A stretch of 64,000 nt of DNA from Halomonas campaniensis (GTDB taxonomy: Bacteria > Pseudomonadota > Gammaproteobacteria > Pseudomonadales > Halomonadaceae): NCBI RefSeq assembly GCF_002211105.1, contig NZ_JPUA01000003.1, forward strand, positions 202,687 through 266,686. Reading direction: 5' to 3'. A model generated the notes under the pieces. That model was not told the origin of the DNA and searched no databases. It saw only the letters and a program-made list of their open reading frames with translations. Both the position numbers and the translations under genes were made by a program. Below, piece after piece: positions 10,701 to 20,819 of this stretch (positions within the stretch are counted from its first letter, which is position 1; the number at the start of each line of letters is the position of its first letter).

Positions 10701-12194
10701 ATGACGCTGAGCCCAGACGATGTTTTAGCGGCACTCAAACAAGTATGGCCTAAGTCGCCACTGCCCGCAGGTCTGCCGAAGCTGCCGGATCAGGTGCATA
10801 TTGAGATGAACTCTCGCAAACTGGCGGAGGGGGATATTTTTGTGGCCGTGCCTGGCAGCCAGCGTGATGGCCGCGATTTTATCGAACAAGCGCTGGAAGC
10901 TGGCGCTGCGCTGGTTTTAGCCCAAGGGGTAGATGGTGATGTCGAGCTTGAGGGGCGGGTGCTGAAACTGCCGCATTTATCGTCGCGTTTAGGCGAGCTG
11001 GGGCGGGCGCTGTATAAGGTGCCCGGCGATATGGAAGTGATTGCGGTGACCGGCACTAATGGTAAAAGCTCCGTCACTCACTATATCGCGGCCCTCAGCG
11101 AAGCGTTGGGAATACCTGCGGGTCTTGTCGGCACATTAGGCGTGGGGCGCCCTGGCGCGTTGAGCGATAGTGGCTTAACTACGCCTGGCCCCCTGGCGCT
11201 GCAGGCGACATTGGGTACGCTGGCACAGCAGGGCGTCAGGCGCGTCGCCCTGGAAGCCTCTTCCCACGCCCTGGATCAGTACCGCTTGGACGCGGTCAGC
11301 GTCGGCGTGGGGGTATTTACCAATCTGACTCGCGATCATTTGGACTATCACGGCAGCATGGCCGCCTACGCCGCCTCGAAAGCCAAGCTGTTTCGGCGTT
11401 CTGAGCTTAGTTTGGCGGTGGTCAATGGTGATGACCCCCTGGCGCGCTTGATGCTGGCCGGTTGCAGTAGCCGCGTCCGTGTACTGGCCACCGGGCAAGA
11501 TGAAGCCGTTACGCTGCGAGTGCTGGATTGGCAGGCATTTGAGCTGGGGCAGCAGGCAATGGTTGCGACCCCCGACGGCGAAAAAATGCTGCGCTTAAAT
11601 TTAATGGGGCGCTTTAATTTAGATAACGTACTGCTGGCGATAGCCGTGCTATATGGGTTAGGCGAACCGCTCGATGCGCTGTTTGATGCAGCGACGGAGC
11701 TTACGCCTGTGCCGGGGCGTATGGAACTGTATGATGATATTGGCTCCCCCAGCGTGGTGGTGGACTACGCCCATACGCCGGGTGCCCTACAAAGCGCCCT
11801 GCAAGCGTTACGCGCTCACTTGGGTGATGCGGGTAAATTATGGTGCGTCTTTGGTTGCGGCGGTGAGCGCGATACCGGTAAGCGGGTTGAAATGGCCAGG
11901 GCCGCTGAGCAATTGGCGGATCACATTGTCGTCACCGACGATAACCCGCGGAATGAATCTCCCGCGCAAATTCGTGAGCAAATTTTGACCGGTTTCTCAG
12001 CGGCTGCAAAGCCAGTTGAAATCGGTGACCGTCGCGAGGCCGTGGCAGCGGCTATTCAGCAAGCTGCCGCCCAGGATGTAGTGCTGATCGCCGGGAAAGG
12101 GCATGAGGCGTATCAGGAGATACAGGGGGTACGCCATCCTTACGCCGATAGCGAAGAGATTCAGCGAGCCTTTGCCCTAAGGAAAACCCAATAA
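10701..12194 (+). CDS. murE: UDP-N-acetylmuramoyl-L-alanyl-D-glutamate--2,6-diaminopimelate ligase
   Basis: Cytoplasmic Mur ligase, 497 residues, adding meso-diaminopimelate to the peptidoglycan precursor. The ATP-binding motif GTNGKSSVTHY and the Mur ligase His segment (LEASSHALDQYRL) are present. The DNPRNESP motif marks meso-diaminopimelate rather than lysine specificity. An AAGGAGA ribosome site precedes the ATG. The murF ATG overlaps the murE stop by one base. Confidence 0.97.
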   Translation: MTLSPDDVLAALKQVWPKSPLPAGLPKLPDQVHIEMNSRKLAEGDIFVAVPGSQRDGRDFIEQALEAGAALVLAQGVDGDVELEGRVLKLPHLSSRLGELGRALYKVPGDMEVIAVTGTNGKSSVTHYIAALSEALGIPAGLVGTLGVGRPGALSDSGLTTPGPLALQATLGTLAQQGVRRVALEASSHALDQYRLDAVSVGVGVFTNLTRDHLDYHGSMAAYAASKAKLFRRSELSLAVVNGDDPLARLMLAGCSSRVRVLATGQDEAVTLRVLDWQAFELGQQAMVATPDGEKMLRLNLMGRFNLDNVLLAIAVLYGLGEPLDALFDAATELTPVPGRMELYDDIGSPSVVVDYAHTPGALQSALQALRAHLGDAGKLWCVFGCGGERDTGKRVEMARAAEQLADHIVVTDDNPRNESPAQIREQILTGFSAAAKPVEIGDRREAVAAAIQQAAAQDVVLIAGKGHEAYQEIQGVRHPYADSEEIQRAFALRKTQ

Positions 12195-13546
12195 TGCACT
12201 GGGCTCTTAGTCAAGTGGCCGCGGCGCTGGGTGTCGAAGTGCCGCCACAAAGTGCTCAGCTAACCGTTAATTCTATTATTACCGATAGTCGTAACATTAA
12301 GCCTGGGTGCCTGTTTATTGCCTTAAAAGGCGCTAACTTTGACGGTCATGATTTTGTTGAACGCGCTCATGCGCTTGGTGCAGCGGCGGCGTTGGTCGAC
12401 GCTCCCGTTGCTAGCGACATACCCCAACTGGTGTGTCCCGATACGCGCTTAGCCCTGGGGTTACTCGCCGGTGCGCATCGGCGGGCATGGCACGGCCCCT
12501 TGGTAGCGGTCACCGGTAATAGTGGTAAAACCACGGTTAAGGAGATGTGTGCTGCGCTGCTGACGCCCTTGGGCGAGGTGTTAGCGACCGAAGGCAATCT
12601 GAACAATGATTTCGGCGCGCCGTTGACCCTGTTGCGATTGCGTCAGCAATATAAAGCCGCTGTGATAGAGCTAGGCGCCAATCACTTGGGCGAGATCGCC
12701 TGGACAGCGTCGTTGGCCCAGCCCGATATTGCGGTTATTACCAATGTCACTGGCGCCCATGTGGGCGAGTTTGGTGGTATGGGGCAGATCGCCCAGGCAA
12801 AAAGTGAACTGCTTGCCGGGCTGAACGAACAAGGAACGGCGATCTTGAACCGCGATGATCGCTACTACTCCTTTTGGGCATCGCGCGCGGCCCCAAGGCG
12901 AGTCGTCAGCTTTGGCTTTCACCCCCAGGCCGATGTTAGTGCCGCAGCGCTTTCCTGTGATCCTCAAGGGCGGTATGCTTTCACGCTACTGCAGCATGGC
13001 AAAGCGCTTGGACAGGTACGTTTGCCGCTACTTGGCAAGCATAATGTCAGTAATGCCCTTGCCTCCGCCGCTGCGGCATTAGCGCTGGGCGTGCTCCCCG
13101 AGCAGATCATTGCGCGCTTGGAAACGCTGCCAGCGTTAGCGGGTAGGCTAACCGTGGTACCCGGTTTGCGGGGTGCCAAACTGTTGGATGATACTTACAA
13201 TGCCAACCCTGGGGCGGTTAAAGCGGCCCTGGATACGCTGGCGAGTTTCCCTGCTCCGCGCTGGTGTGCGCTAGGAGCGATGGGCGAGCTGGGAAGCGAT
13301 TCGGCAGCGCTGCACGCCGATATTGGTCACTACGCTGCCGAGCTCGGCATTGATGGACTGTTGACACTGGGCGACGCCGCACGCGCTGCCAGCGAAGCCT
13401 TTGGTCGTGGGCTGCACTTTAACGATCACGAGGCGCTAACGCGCCATGTCATTAATACTTTGCCGCCGGACACCACGCTGCTGGTGAAAGGGTCGCGCAG
13501 TGCGGGCATGGAACATGTCATTAATGCACTGCGTTCGGATAAATAA
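12194..13546 (+). CDS. murF: UDP-N-acetylmuramoyl-tripeptide--D-alanyl-D-alanine ligase
   Basis: Mur ligase of 450 residues that adds the D-Ala-D-Ala made by Ddl (encoded downstream at 19831). The N-terminal domain binds UDP-MurNAc (SRNIKPGCLFIALKGANFDGHDF), GNSGKTTVKEM is the P-loop and LLDDTYNANPGAVKAAL belongs to the C-terminal domain. Translation is coupled to murE by a TAATG overlap. Confidence 0.97.
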   Translation: MHWALSQVAAALGVEVPPQSAQLTVNSIITDSRNIKPGCLFIALKGANFDGHDFVERAHALGAAAALVDAPVASDIPQLVCPDTRLALGLLAGAHRRAWHGPLVAVTGNSGKTTVKEMCAALLTPLGEVLATEGNLNNDFGAPLTLLRLRQQYKAAVIELGANHLGEIAWTASLAQPDIAVITNVTGAHVGEFGGMGQIAQAKSELLAGLNEQGTAILNRDDRYYSFWASRAAPRRVVSFGFHPQADVSAAALSCDPQGRYAFTLLQHGKALGQVRLPLLGKHNVSNALASAAAALALGVLPEQIIARLETLPALAGRLTVVPGLRGAKLLDDTYNANPGAVKAALDTLASFPAPRWCALGAMGELGSDSAALHADIGHYAAELGIDGLLTLGDAARAASEAFGRGLHFNDHEALTRHVINTLPPDTTLLVKGSRSAGMEHVINALRSDK

Positions 13547-13560
13547 GGTAAACGCCGTTC

Positions 13561-14643
13561 ATGTTACTTCACTTGGCGAATTTTCTGTCGCAGTACCAAT
13601 CTGATTTTCAAGTAGTCAACTATTTAACTCTGCGCGTGATTTTAGGCGCCCTGACATCATTAATGCTCTGCTTGTGGCTGGGGCCATGGATGATTCGGCG
13701 TCTGGTCGAAGGGCAAATCGGACAATCCGTGCGTGACGATGGCCCTCAGTCTCACCTTTCCAAGGCGGGTACCCCAACCATGGGGGGGGCGATGATCCTG
13801 CTGGCCATCGCTATGAGTACCTTGCTATGGGGGGATCTCACCAACCTTTATATTTGGGTGGTATTAGGCGTCACGCTAGGCTTTGGCGCCATCGGCTGGG
13901 TCGATGATTACCGCAAAGTGGTGGAGAAAAATCCCCGCGGCTTACCCGCTCGCTGGAAGTACTTCTGGCAATCGGTAGTGGGGCTGGGAGCGGCAGTCCT
14001 GCTCTATTTGACTGCTTCAACGCCGGTCGAGACCAGTCTATTAGTACCGCTGTTCAAAGAGGTGGCGCTGCCGCTGGGCGTTTTCTATATCGTGCTTACC
14101 TACTTTGTGATTGTGGGCAGTTCCAATGCGGTTAATTTGACCGATGGGCTTGATGGCTTGGCGATCATGCCCACAGTGCTGGTGGCCATGGGGCTGTCGG
14201 TGTTCGCTTATGCTAGCGGCAATACCGTGTTTGCCGAGTATTTGCATATTCCATTTATTGCCGGTACCGGTGAACTGGCGGTGTTTTGTGCCACCATTGC
14301 CGGCGCAGGGCTTGGTTTCTTATGGTTCAATACTTATCCCGCCCAGGTCTTTATGGGCGACGTAGGTGCCTTGGCGCTGGGGGCTGCGCTGGGCGTAGTG
14401 GCGGTTATCGTGCGTCAGGAAATTGTGCTGTTTATCATGGGCGGTATTTTTGTCATGGAGACGGTGTCGGTCATTCTTCAAGTGGGTTCCTATAAACTTA
14501 CTGGGCGACGCATCTTCCGTATGGCACCTTTGCACCATCACTATGAATTAAAAGGCTGGCCAGAACCGCGGGTAATCGTGCGCTTCTGGATTATTACTGT
14601 GGTGCTGGTGCTGCTTGGCCTCGCAACGCTCAAAATTCGTTAA
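13561..14643 (+). CDS. mraY: phospho-N-acetylmuramoyl-pentapeptide transferase
   Basis: Integral membrane enzyme of 360 residues that transfers phospho-MurNAc-pentapeptide to undecaprenyl phosphate, giving lipid I. About ten hydrophobic helices are visible. Catalytic and Mg-binding parts are intact: WVDDYRKV (adjacent Asp), [10 protein letters not shown] and the [14 protein letters not shown] loop. Ribosome site GGTAAACGC is weak, so expression probably depends on readthrough and coupling from murF 14 bases upstream. Confidence 0.97.
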   Translation: MLLHLANFLSQYQSDFQVVNYLTLRVILGALTSLMLCLWLGPWMIRRLVEGQIGQSVRDDGPQSHLSKAGTPTMGGAMILLAIAMSTLLWGDLTNLYIWVVLGVTLGFGAIGWVDDYRKVVEKNPRGLPARWKYFWQSVVGLGAAVLLYLTASTPVETSLLVPLFKEVALPLGVFYIVLTYFVIVGSSNAVNLTDGLDGLAIMPTVLVAMGLSVFAYASGNTVFAEYLHIPFIAGTGELAVFCATIAGAGLGFLWFNTYPAQVFMGDVGALALGAALGVVAVIVRQEIVLFIMGGIFVMETVSVILQVGSYKLTGRRIFRMAPLHHHYELKGWPEPRVIVRFWIITVVLVLLGLATLKIR

Positions 14644-14676
14644 TGCATGTGGGCATGAGGCGAGAGGGAGCCTGTG

Positions 14677-16065
14677 ATGGTTCGAGTTGCTAAAGGTTTA
14701 ACGCTGGTGGTGGGGCTAGGCGTATCGGGACGTGCGATATGCCGCCATTTAAGCCGCTTGAATGTGCCCTACATGGTCGCGGACACCCGTGCTGAACCAC
14801 CGGGGCTGAAAGAGTTTCAAGCCGCTCATCCTGGCATTGAGGTTCACTGCGGCCCACTAACGTTGCTGGATCTGCGCGAGGTGGCAGAAGTGGTGGTTAG
14901 CCCAGGGCTTGATCCGCGCATGCCGGGCTTAAAGGAGCTGGCGGATCAGCTCAATCCACGTACAGGCGAACCGAGGGTAGTGGGCGAAATTGCCCTTTTT
15001 GTGCGTGCTGCTAAGGCCCCTATTGCAGCCATCACCGGATCCAATGCCAAATCAACGGTGACGACGCTGCTAGGTGAAATGGCCGCTGCCGCCGGTATTA
15101 AGGCGGCGGTGGGCGGGAATCTTGGCACCCCCGCGCTGGATCTGTTGGCCAGCCATCCCGCTGCCGAACTGTATATCCTTGAGCTTTCAAGCTTTCAGCT
15201 TGAGACGACTCCCTCCCTGGGGGCGAGGTGTGCAGCCTTCCTGAATTTATCCGAAGATCACCTGGATCGCCATGGGGGTATGCACGGTTATCGCGCCGCA
15301 AAACAGCGTATTTTTATCGGTGCAGAGAGTGCCGTGGTGAATGCTGATGAGCCCCTCACCTGGCCGACGTATCCTGTTGACCAGGTGGCTTACTTTTCTC
15401 AGCGTGCTCCGGAGGATAATGCGTGGGGGCTGGCGCTTTATCACAATAAGCTAACGTTAATGCAGGGCTCCGACCCTTGGACGGCGATAGATGAGTTAAA
15501 GATAGCCGGTCAGCACAACTACCTCAATGCATTGGCTGCGCTGGCCATGGGGCAGGCGTTAGGCTTTGCTGCGGAGCCCATGTGCAGCGCGCTGAGGGAA
15601 TTTAAAGGCTTGGAGCACCGCAGTGAAGTCATTGCGCAAATTAACGGCGTCACCTGGGTCAACGACACCAAAGGTACCAATGTAGGCGCTACTTTAGCGG
15701 CCATTAATGGTATTGGTGCGACGTTGGAAGGGCGCTTGATCCTGCTGGCGGGGGGAGTGGGGAAGGGCGCCGATTTCTCACCATTGGCGAAGCCTCTCTC
15801 GATGTGCGCGCGCCATGTGTTGCTATTTGGATTAGATGCCCCACGGTTAGCCGACGCGTTGCTTGAATACGTTAGCATTCGGCAGGTAGAAGACTTAACC
15901 CAAGCGATGTCAGCGGCGTTCGAGCTCGCCCAGCCGGGGGACTGCGTGTTGCTCTCGCCCGCCTGCGCGAGCCTTGATCAGTTTACCAACTACCAGCAGC
16001 GCGGCGAGGTGTTTCGTCGCTGGGTGCTGGATAAAGCAGCTACGACAGCCGGGGATGCGCTATGA
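14677..16065 (+). CDS. murD: UDP-N-acetylmuramoylalanine--D-glutamate ligase
   Basis: Mur ligase adding D-glutamate, 462 residues from the ATG at 14677; a GTG directly before it (14674) is an alternative. A GAGGGAG ribosome site lies 7 bases before the ATG. The N-terminal Rossmann-like motif VVGLGVSGRAI, the ATP motif ITGSNAKSTVTTLL and the C-terminal segment LLSPACASLDQFTNYQQRG are typical. The stop overlaps ftsW by 4 bases (ATGA). Confidence 0.97.
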   Translation: MVRVAKGLTLVVGLGVSGRAICRHLSRLNVPYMVADTRAEPPGLKEFQAAHPGIEVHCGPLTLLDLREVAEVVVSPGLDPRMPGLKELADQLNPRTGEPRVVGEIALFVRAAKAPIAAITGSNAKSTVTTLLGEMAAAAGIKAAVGGNLGTPALDLLASHPAAELYILELSSFQLETTPSLGARCAAFLNLSEDHLDRHGGMHGYRAAKQRIFIGAESAVVNADEPLTWPTYPVDQVAYFSQRAPEDNAWGLALYHNKLTLMQGSDPWTAIDELKIAGQHNYLNALAALAMGQALGFAAEPMCSALREFKGLEHRSEVIAQINGVTWVNDTKGTNVGATLAAINGIGATLEGRLILLAGGVGKGADFSPLAKPLSMCARHVLLFGLDAPRLADALLEYVSIRQVEDLTQAMSAAFELAQPGDCVLLSPACASLDQFTNYQQRGEVFRRWVLDKAATTAGDAL

Positions 16066-17243
16066 GTCGACTTCAGCGTCTTCGCACGACGCTTTCTACC
16101 CGCGACTTACCCTGCGATGTCTGGTTAATCGTGGCTGCGGTGGCCTTGGCGGGTTTGGGCTGGATCATGGTCAGTTCGGCCTCGATTGGCTTGCTGGAAG
16201 ATACCTATCACTATTCACGCCAACACGGCGTTTTCCTGGTGCTCGCCGTCATGGCCTGCGTATTTATGCTCTGCGTGCCCCTTGAAGTGTGGCGCCAAAA
16301 TGCTGCGTTAATACTGCTCGCCACTATATTTCTTTTGGTTCTGGTGTTGATTATCGGTCAAGAAATCAATGGCAGTAAGCGCTGGATAGCATTGCCGGGG
16401 CCGCTGCCAAGTTTGCAGGTGTCTGAATTTGCTAAAGTTGGGCTGATATTCTATATGGCGGCGTTTATGTCGCGTTTCACCTACGATTTGCGCCGCCATG
16501 CGTTCAGCATGTGGCGCCCGCTAGCCGTGCTGGCGGTGCCTGTTGGGCTGCTTTTTTTAGCCCCCGACTTCGGCGGCATGGTGGTGTTTACCGTTTGTGT
16601 GATCGGCATGCTGATGATGAGTGGTGCATCGCTAGTACTGCTGGGTGGCAGTGGGCTACTGCTCGGCTCCGGCGCCGTAGTGATGGTCGTGATTGAGCCC
16701 TACCGACTGGCACGCTGGACCAGTTTTCTTGATCCCTGGGCCGATCAGTTTGCGACTGGCTACCAGTTAACCCAAGCGTTAATAGCCTTCGGGCGTGGGC
16801 ACGTCACTGGTACCGGGCTGGGCAATAGTGTGCAAAAACTACACTACCTGCCCGAAGCACACACCGACTTTATTTTTGCGGTGATCGCTGAGGAGTTGGG
16901 CATGATCGGTGCAATTATCGTCGTGCTGTTGTTCACACTATTTATTGCCCGCGCAATGTGGATCGGCCGTAAAGCAGAGCTGGCAGGTCACCTGTTTGGC
17001 GCTTATGTCAGCTACGGGATCGGTTTTGTGGTCGCCGCGCAGGCATTTATTAACATGGCGGTGAGTTCGGGGCTATTGCCAACCAAAGGGCTGACGCTGC
17101 CGCTGATGAGCTATGGCGGTTCCAGTTTGCTAGTCACGGGCATTATGGTCGGCTTGCTGCTGCGCACAGATGCCGAGACACGGCATCGGCCCAGGCGTGT
17201 GTCCACCCCGTATAAATCCCGCCATGAGCCGCGTTTATCGTAA
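16062..17243 (+). CDS. ftsW: septal peptidoglycan glycosyltransferase FtsW
   Basis: SEDS-family membrane protein, 393 residues with about ten transmembrane helices, polymerising septal glycan together with FtsI. Conserved segments include FLAPDFGGMVVF, the loop with the conserved Asp (PEAHTDFIFAVIAEELG) and PLMSYGGSSL near the C-terminus. The C-terminal tail is Arg-rich and cytoplasmic. It is coupled to murD by ATGA and lies 30 bases before murG. Confidence 0.97.
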   Translation: MSRLQRLRTTLSTRDLPCDVWLIVAAVALAGLGWIMVSSASIGLLEDTYHYSRQHGVFLVLAVMACVFMLCVPLEVWRQNAALILLATIFLLVLVLIIGQEINGSKRWIALPGPLPSLQVSEFAKVGLIFYMAAFMSRFTYDLRRHAFSMWRPLAVLAVPVGLLFLAPDFGGMVVFTVCVIGMLMMSGASLVLLGGSGLLLGSGAVVMVVIEPYRLARWTSFLDPWADQFATGYQLTQALIAFGRGHVTGTGLGNSVQKLHYLPEAHTDFIFAVIAEELGMIGAIIVVLLFTLFIARAMWIGRKAELAGHLFGAYVSYGIGFVVAAQAFINMAVSSGLLPTKGLTLPLMSYGGSSLLVTGIMVGLLLRTDAETRHRPRRVSTPYKSRHEPRLS

Positions 17244-17273
17244 CGCTATGCGGCGTGTTATCAGGAGTTTGAT

Positions 17274-18371
17274 GTGACAACGAACGTTAGCCGACGAGTA
17301 CTGATTATGGCGGGTGGCACTGGCGGGCATGTGTTTCCAGCCTTGTCACTCGCCAACGCTTTGCAGGCGCAGCAGGTCGACGTTGAGTGGTTGGGTAGCC
17401 CTAGGGGCATTGAAAACCGCCTGGTGCCTGAAGCGGGTATTAAATTACATACAATTGCGGTTAGCGGACTGCGCGGCAATGGCTTGACGGGCTGGCTAAA
17501 AGCACCACTGAACCTTAGTCGTGCGGTACTGCAAGCGCGTGCGGTTATTCGCGACTTTAAACCTCAAGTGGTGGTCGGCTTGGGTGGCTTTGCCAGTGGC
17601 CCCGGCGGCTTGGCTGCATGGTTGACACGCGTCCCGCTGGTCATCCATGAGCAGAACGCCGTGGCAGGCCTGACCAATCGCGTCTTGTCGCGACTGGCTA
17701 AACGAACCTATGCCGCTTTCCCTGAAGCTTTTGGGGCGCGTGCCGATGTCATTGGCAATCCTGTGCGTGACGACATTGCCGCCCTGGGGAGTTCACCGCG
17801 AGACGAGGAAACGCTCGCTTCCCGCCCCCTGCGTTTGTTGGTGGTGGGGGGGTCCCTCGGGGCTGTAGCCCTTAACGAACGTTTGGCTCCTGCGCTGGCG
17901 ACCCTGCCCATTGAGCAGCGCCCCCAGGTTCGCCACCAGGCAGGTAAGGGGCGTGAGCAGGCGACTGCAGATAATTATCAGCAGCACGGCGTGAGCGCTG
18001 AGGTGAGTCCTTTTATTGATGATATGGCCGCTGCCTACGAGTGGGCTGATTTAGTGGTGTGCCGCTCGGGGGCATTGACCGTCGCGGAGTTGGCAGCGGC
18101 GGCTAAGCCGGCACTGTTGGTACCATTCCCGTTTGCTGTCGATGACCATCAACGCATCAACGCCCAAGTGCTCGTCAAGGCGGGGGCCGCCAAGTGCGTG
18201 ATTCAGTCTGAGCTAACCGTTGAGCGGTTAAGCGAATTTTTAAACCAATTGCTCGTCCCAAATACCCTGGCGGCAATGGCGGCAAATGCACGCCAGGCCG
18301 CCCATTTAGATGCCACAAAACGCTTGGCTGAAGGGTGTTTGGCGATGGTGCCGTTAGGAGACTCTGCGTGA
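17274..18371 (+). CDS. murG: UDP-GlcNAc:lipid I N-acetylglucosaminyltransferase
   Basis: GT-B glycosyltransferase of 365 residues that converts lipid I to lipid II at the inner face of the membrane. Motifs: [44 protein letters not shown] and [11 protein letters not shown]. The start is GTG at 17274, with TCAGGAG upstream; the nearer ATG at 17272 is out of frame and stops at once. Confidence 0.97.
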   Translation: MTTNVSRRVLIMAGGTGGHVFPALSLANALQAQQVDVEWLGSPRGIENRLVPEAGIKLHTIAVSGLRGNGLTGWLKAPLNLSRAVLQARAVIRDFKPQVVVGLGGFASGPGGLAAWLTRVPLVIHEQNAVAGLTNRVLSRLAKRTYAAFPEAFGARADVIGNPVRDDIAALGSSPRDEETLASRPLRLLVVGGSLGAVALNERLAPALATLPIEQRPQVRHQAGKGREQATADNYQQHGVSAEVSPFIDDMAAAYEWADLVVCRSGALTVAELAAAAKPALLVPFPFAVDDHQRINAQVLVKAGAAKCVIQSELTVERLSEFLNQLLVPNTLAAMAANARQAAHLDATKRLAEGCLAMVPLGDSA

Positions 18372-19834
18372 TCGATTCGGACAATAACATGACACCCGCA
18401 CGTACCACCGCAGGCCCCGGCATGCGCCGGATTCGGCGGCTCCATTTTGTCGGTATTGGTGGCGCAGGTATGTGTGGTATTGCCGAGGTGCTAGCCAATC
18501 AGGGCTACACCGTTAGCGGCAGTGATGTGAAAACCTCTTCAGTCGTGGAGCGGTTGCGTCAATGTGGTGTCTGTGTGGCGATTGGCCATGCTGAGGCCAA
18601 TGTGCAAGGCTCAGATGTGGTGGTGGTGTCCAGTGCCATTGATGAAACTAATCCAGAAATTCGCTGGGCCCATGAGCACCGAGTGCCGGTGGTGCGTCGT
18701 GCTGAGATGCTCGCTGAGCTAATGCGGTTTCGTCATGGCATCGCCGTGGCGGGTACCCATGGTAAAACCACTACGACCAGCTTAACGGCGACGCTGTTGG
18801 CCGAAGGTGGCTTGGATCCCACCTTTGTGATTGGCGGCAAGCTGACCAGTGCCGGAGCCAATGCCCGCCTAGGGGAAGGCGACTATTTGGTTGCCGAAGC
18901 CGACGAGTCCGATGCATCGTTTTTGCACTTACAGCCAATGGTGTCGATTGTTACCAATATTGATGCTGACCATATGGCGACCTATGGCGGCGACTTTGAG
19001 CGGCTAAAAAGTACCTTTATCGAATTCCTGCACAACTTGCCGTTTTATGGTTTAGCAGTGCTGTGTATCGATGACCCTCATGTACGTGTGCTGTGTGAGC
19101 AGGTGAAGCGGCAGTTCGTGACTTATGGGTTTGATAGCGATGCCGATTACCGCATCGTTGATTTTGCCCAGCGTGGTGGTGAAGTCTCCTTCACCGCGCT
19201 ACGCCCTGGGGGCGCTGCGCCGTTAGACGTGCGTTTGGCTATGCCGGGGCGCCACAATGCCTTAAACGCCATGGCCGCGATTGTGGTCGCTACCGACGCT
19301 GGAGTGAGTGATAGTGCTATTCTGAGCGGTCTGGCAAGTTTTGCCGGTGTAGGGCGCCGTTTCCAGGTACATGGTCACTTCCCAGCGCCTAAAGGCGGCG
19401 GTGATATCATGTTGGTGGATGATTATGGCCACCATCCCCGTGAAGTTGATATGGTGATCCAGGCGATTCGCGCCGGCTGGCCAGATCGTCGGCTGGTCAT
19501 GCTATATCAGCCCCATCGCTATAGCCGTACCCGCGATTTATACGAAGACTTTGTCAGGGTGCTTTCCCAGGTCGACACACTGGTGCTGCTGGATGTTTAC
19601 AGTGCCGGTGAAACGGTTATTCCTGGCGCTGAGGGGCGTACCCTGGCGGGGTCTATCCGTCAACGCGGCGAAGTCGACCCGCTGTTTGTCGAGCACAAAC
19701 ATGAGTTACCTGCACTGTTAACCAACGTATTACGCCCCGGCGATATTTTAATTACGCAGGGCGCTGGTGATGTGGGCGGGATTTCCCTGCGCCTGGCAAA
19801 GGCACAGCTAGTGATGAACGAGGTGGATTTGTGA
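18368..19834 (+). CDS. murC: UDP-N-acetylmuramate--L-alanine ligase
   Basis: First Mur ligase of the pathway, 488 residues. I chose GTG 18368 because it has a TTAGGAG ribosome site 7 bases upstream and forms a GTGA overlap with the murG stop; the open frame extends upstream to 18335 and an ATG lies at 18389. [17 protein letters not shown] binds [14 protein letters not shown] binds ATP, and [10 protein letters not shown] and YQPHRYSRT are conserved in MurC. Confidence 0.96.
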   Translation: MIDSDNNMTPARTTAGPGMRRIRRLHFVGIGGAGMCGIAEVLANQGYTVSGSDVKTSSVVERLRQCGVCVAIGHAEANVQGSDVVVVSSAIDETNPEIRWAHEHRVPVVRRAEMLAELMRFRHGIAVAGTHGKTTTTSLTATLLAEGGLDPTFVIGGKLTSAGANARLGEGDYLVAEADESDASFLHLQPMVSIVTNIDADHMATYGGDFERLKSTFIEFLHNLPFYGLAVLCIDDPHVRVLCEQVKRQFVTYGFDSDADYRIVDFAQRGGEVSFTALRPGGAAPLDVRLAMPGRHNALNAMAAIVVATDAGVSDSAILSGLASFAGVGRRFQVHGHFPAPKGGGDIMLVDDYGHHPREVDMVIQAIRAGWPDRRLVMLYQPHRYSRTRDLYEDFVRVLSQVDTLVLLDVYSAGETVIPGAEGRTLAGSIRQRGEVDPLFVEHKHELPALLTNVLRPGDILITQGAGDVGGISLRLAKAQLVMNEVDL

Positions 19835-20775
19835 GCGTTGACGTAGCCTCCCCCAACTCTCTTGGCAAAGTCGTGGTCGTTTATGGCGGCACCTCGGCTG
19901 AGCGGGAAGTATCGCTTAAAAGCGGTGCGGCGGTGCTTGAAGCGTTGCAGCGTAAAGGTATTGATGCCTGTGGCTATGATCCCCAAGACGGTGGCCTGGC
20001 TGGTTTAGAGCAACTGGCGCCATCGGTGGTCTTTGTTGCCCTTCACGGCCGCGGCGGTGAGGATGGCACGCTGCAGGGGGCATTGGAACTGTTGAATATT
20101 CCTTATACCGGCAGTGGGGTGCTTGCCTCGGCGCTGGGAATGGATAAGCAACGCACTAAGCAGGTGTGGAGTGCGGTTGGGCTGCCCACCCCTGAAAGCA
20201 TTATGCTGGCTGCCAGTTCTGACTGGTCAGCGGTGGTTGAGCAGTTAGGTTTACCGTTGATTGTTAAGCCGGTGCACGAAGGCTCTACGCTGGGCATTAG
20301 CATCGTAAAAAGCCAGGCAGCGCTAGAGGCGGCCTATCACGAAGCAGCTCAGTTCGACGCCCGGGTAATGGCGGAGCGCTTTGTCGTAGGCGATGAGTAT
20401 ACCGTGGCGCTGCTGGGTGATCAGGTGCTGCCTGCTATTCGCGTAGAGGTTCCCGGCGGCTTCTACGACTATGAAGCCAAATATATTGCTAATACCACCC
20501 AATACCATTTGCCTTGCGGCTTAACTGCTGAGGATGAGGCTGCACTCGCTATGCTGTGCCAGCAAGCGTTTATGGCCATAGGCGGGGCAGGTTGGGGTAG
20601 GGTTGATGTCATGCGTGATGATAGTGACGGGCGTTTTTGGCTACTGGAGGTCAATACGGTACCCGGCATGACCGATCATAGCCTGGTGCCTCAAGCGGCA
20701 GCTCATGCAGGCATTAGCTTTGATGACCTAGTGCTACAAATACTCAACACCGCAGATGAGTCGTTCACAGCATGA
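19831..20775 (+). CDS. ddl: D-alanine--D-alanine ligase
   Basis: ATP-grasp enzyme of 314 residues that makes D-Ala-D-Ala for MurF. Seen are [15 protein letters not shown] and [12 protein letters not shown] at the N-terminus, the ATP-grasp lysine segment [15 protein letters not shown] and the C-terminal metal/substrate loop [16 protein letters not shown]. The start is GTG, overlapping the murC stop by 4 bases. Its own stop overlaps the ATG of a 15-codon ORF at 20772. Confidence 0.97.
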   Translation: MSVDVASPNSLGKVVVVYGGTSAEREVSLKSGAAVLEALQRKGIDACGYDPQDGGLAGLEQLAPSVVFVALHGRGGEDGTLQGALELLNIPYTGSGVLASALGMDKQRTKQVWSAVGLPTPESIMLAASSDWSAVVEQLGLPLIVKPVHEGSTLGISIVKSQAALEAAYHEAAQFDARVMAERFVVGDEYTVALLGDQVLPAIRVEVPGGFYDYEAKYIANTTQYHLPCGLTAEDEAALAMLCQQAFMAIGGAGWGRVDVMRDDSDGRFWLLEVNTVPGMTDHSLVPQAAAHAGISFDDLVLQILNTADESFTA

Positions 20776-20819
20776 GTAATGACTTGTTTAAAAACGCCTT
20801 ATTAAAAAGTGCCTTATGA
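20772..20819 (+). CDS. 15-codon linker ORF between ddl and ftsQ
   Basis: ATG (20772) overlaps the ddl stop as ATGA and the frame ends at TGA 20817-20819, which overlaps the ftsQ ATG as ATGA. The peptide would be [15 protein letters not shown]. No ribosome site of its own is evident; translation would come by re-initiation after ddl. It may be a coupling device, or the remains of a longer FtsQ N-terminal tail put out of frame by an indel. No function is claimed. Confidence 0.4.
   Translation: MSNDLFKNALLKSAL

Noticed and set aside
20795-20819. Programmed -1 frameshift from the mini-ORF into ftsQ
   Set aside because: No slippery heptamer exists at the junction; ATGA re-initiation or an old indel explains it more simply.
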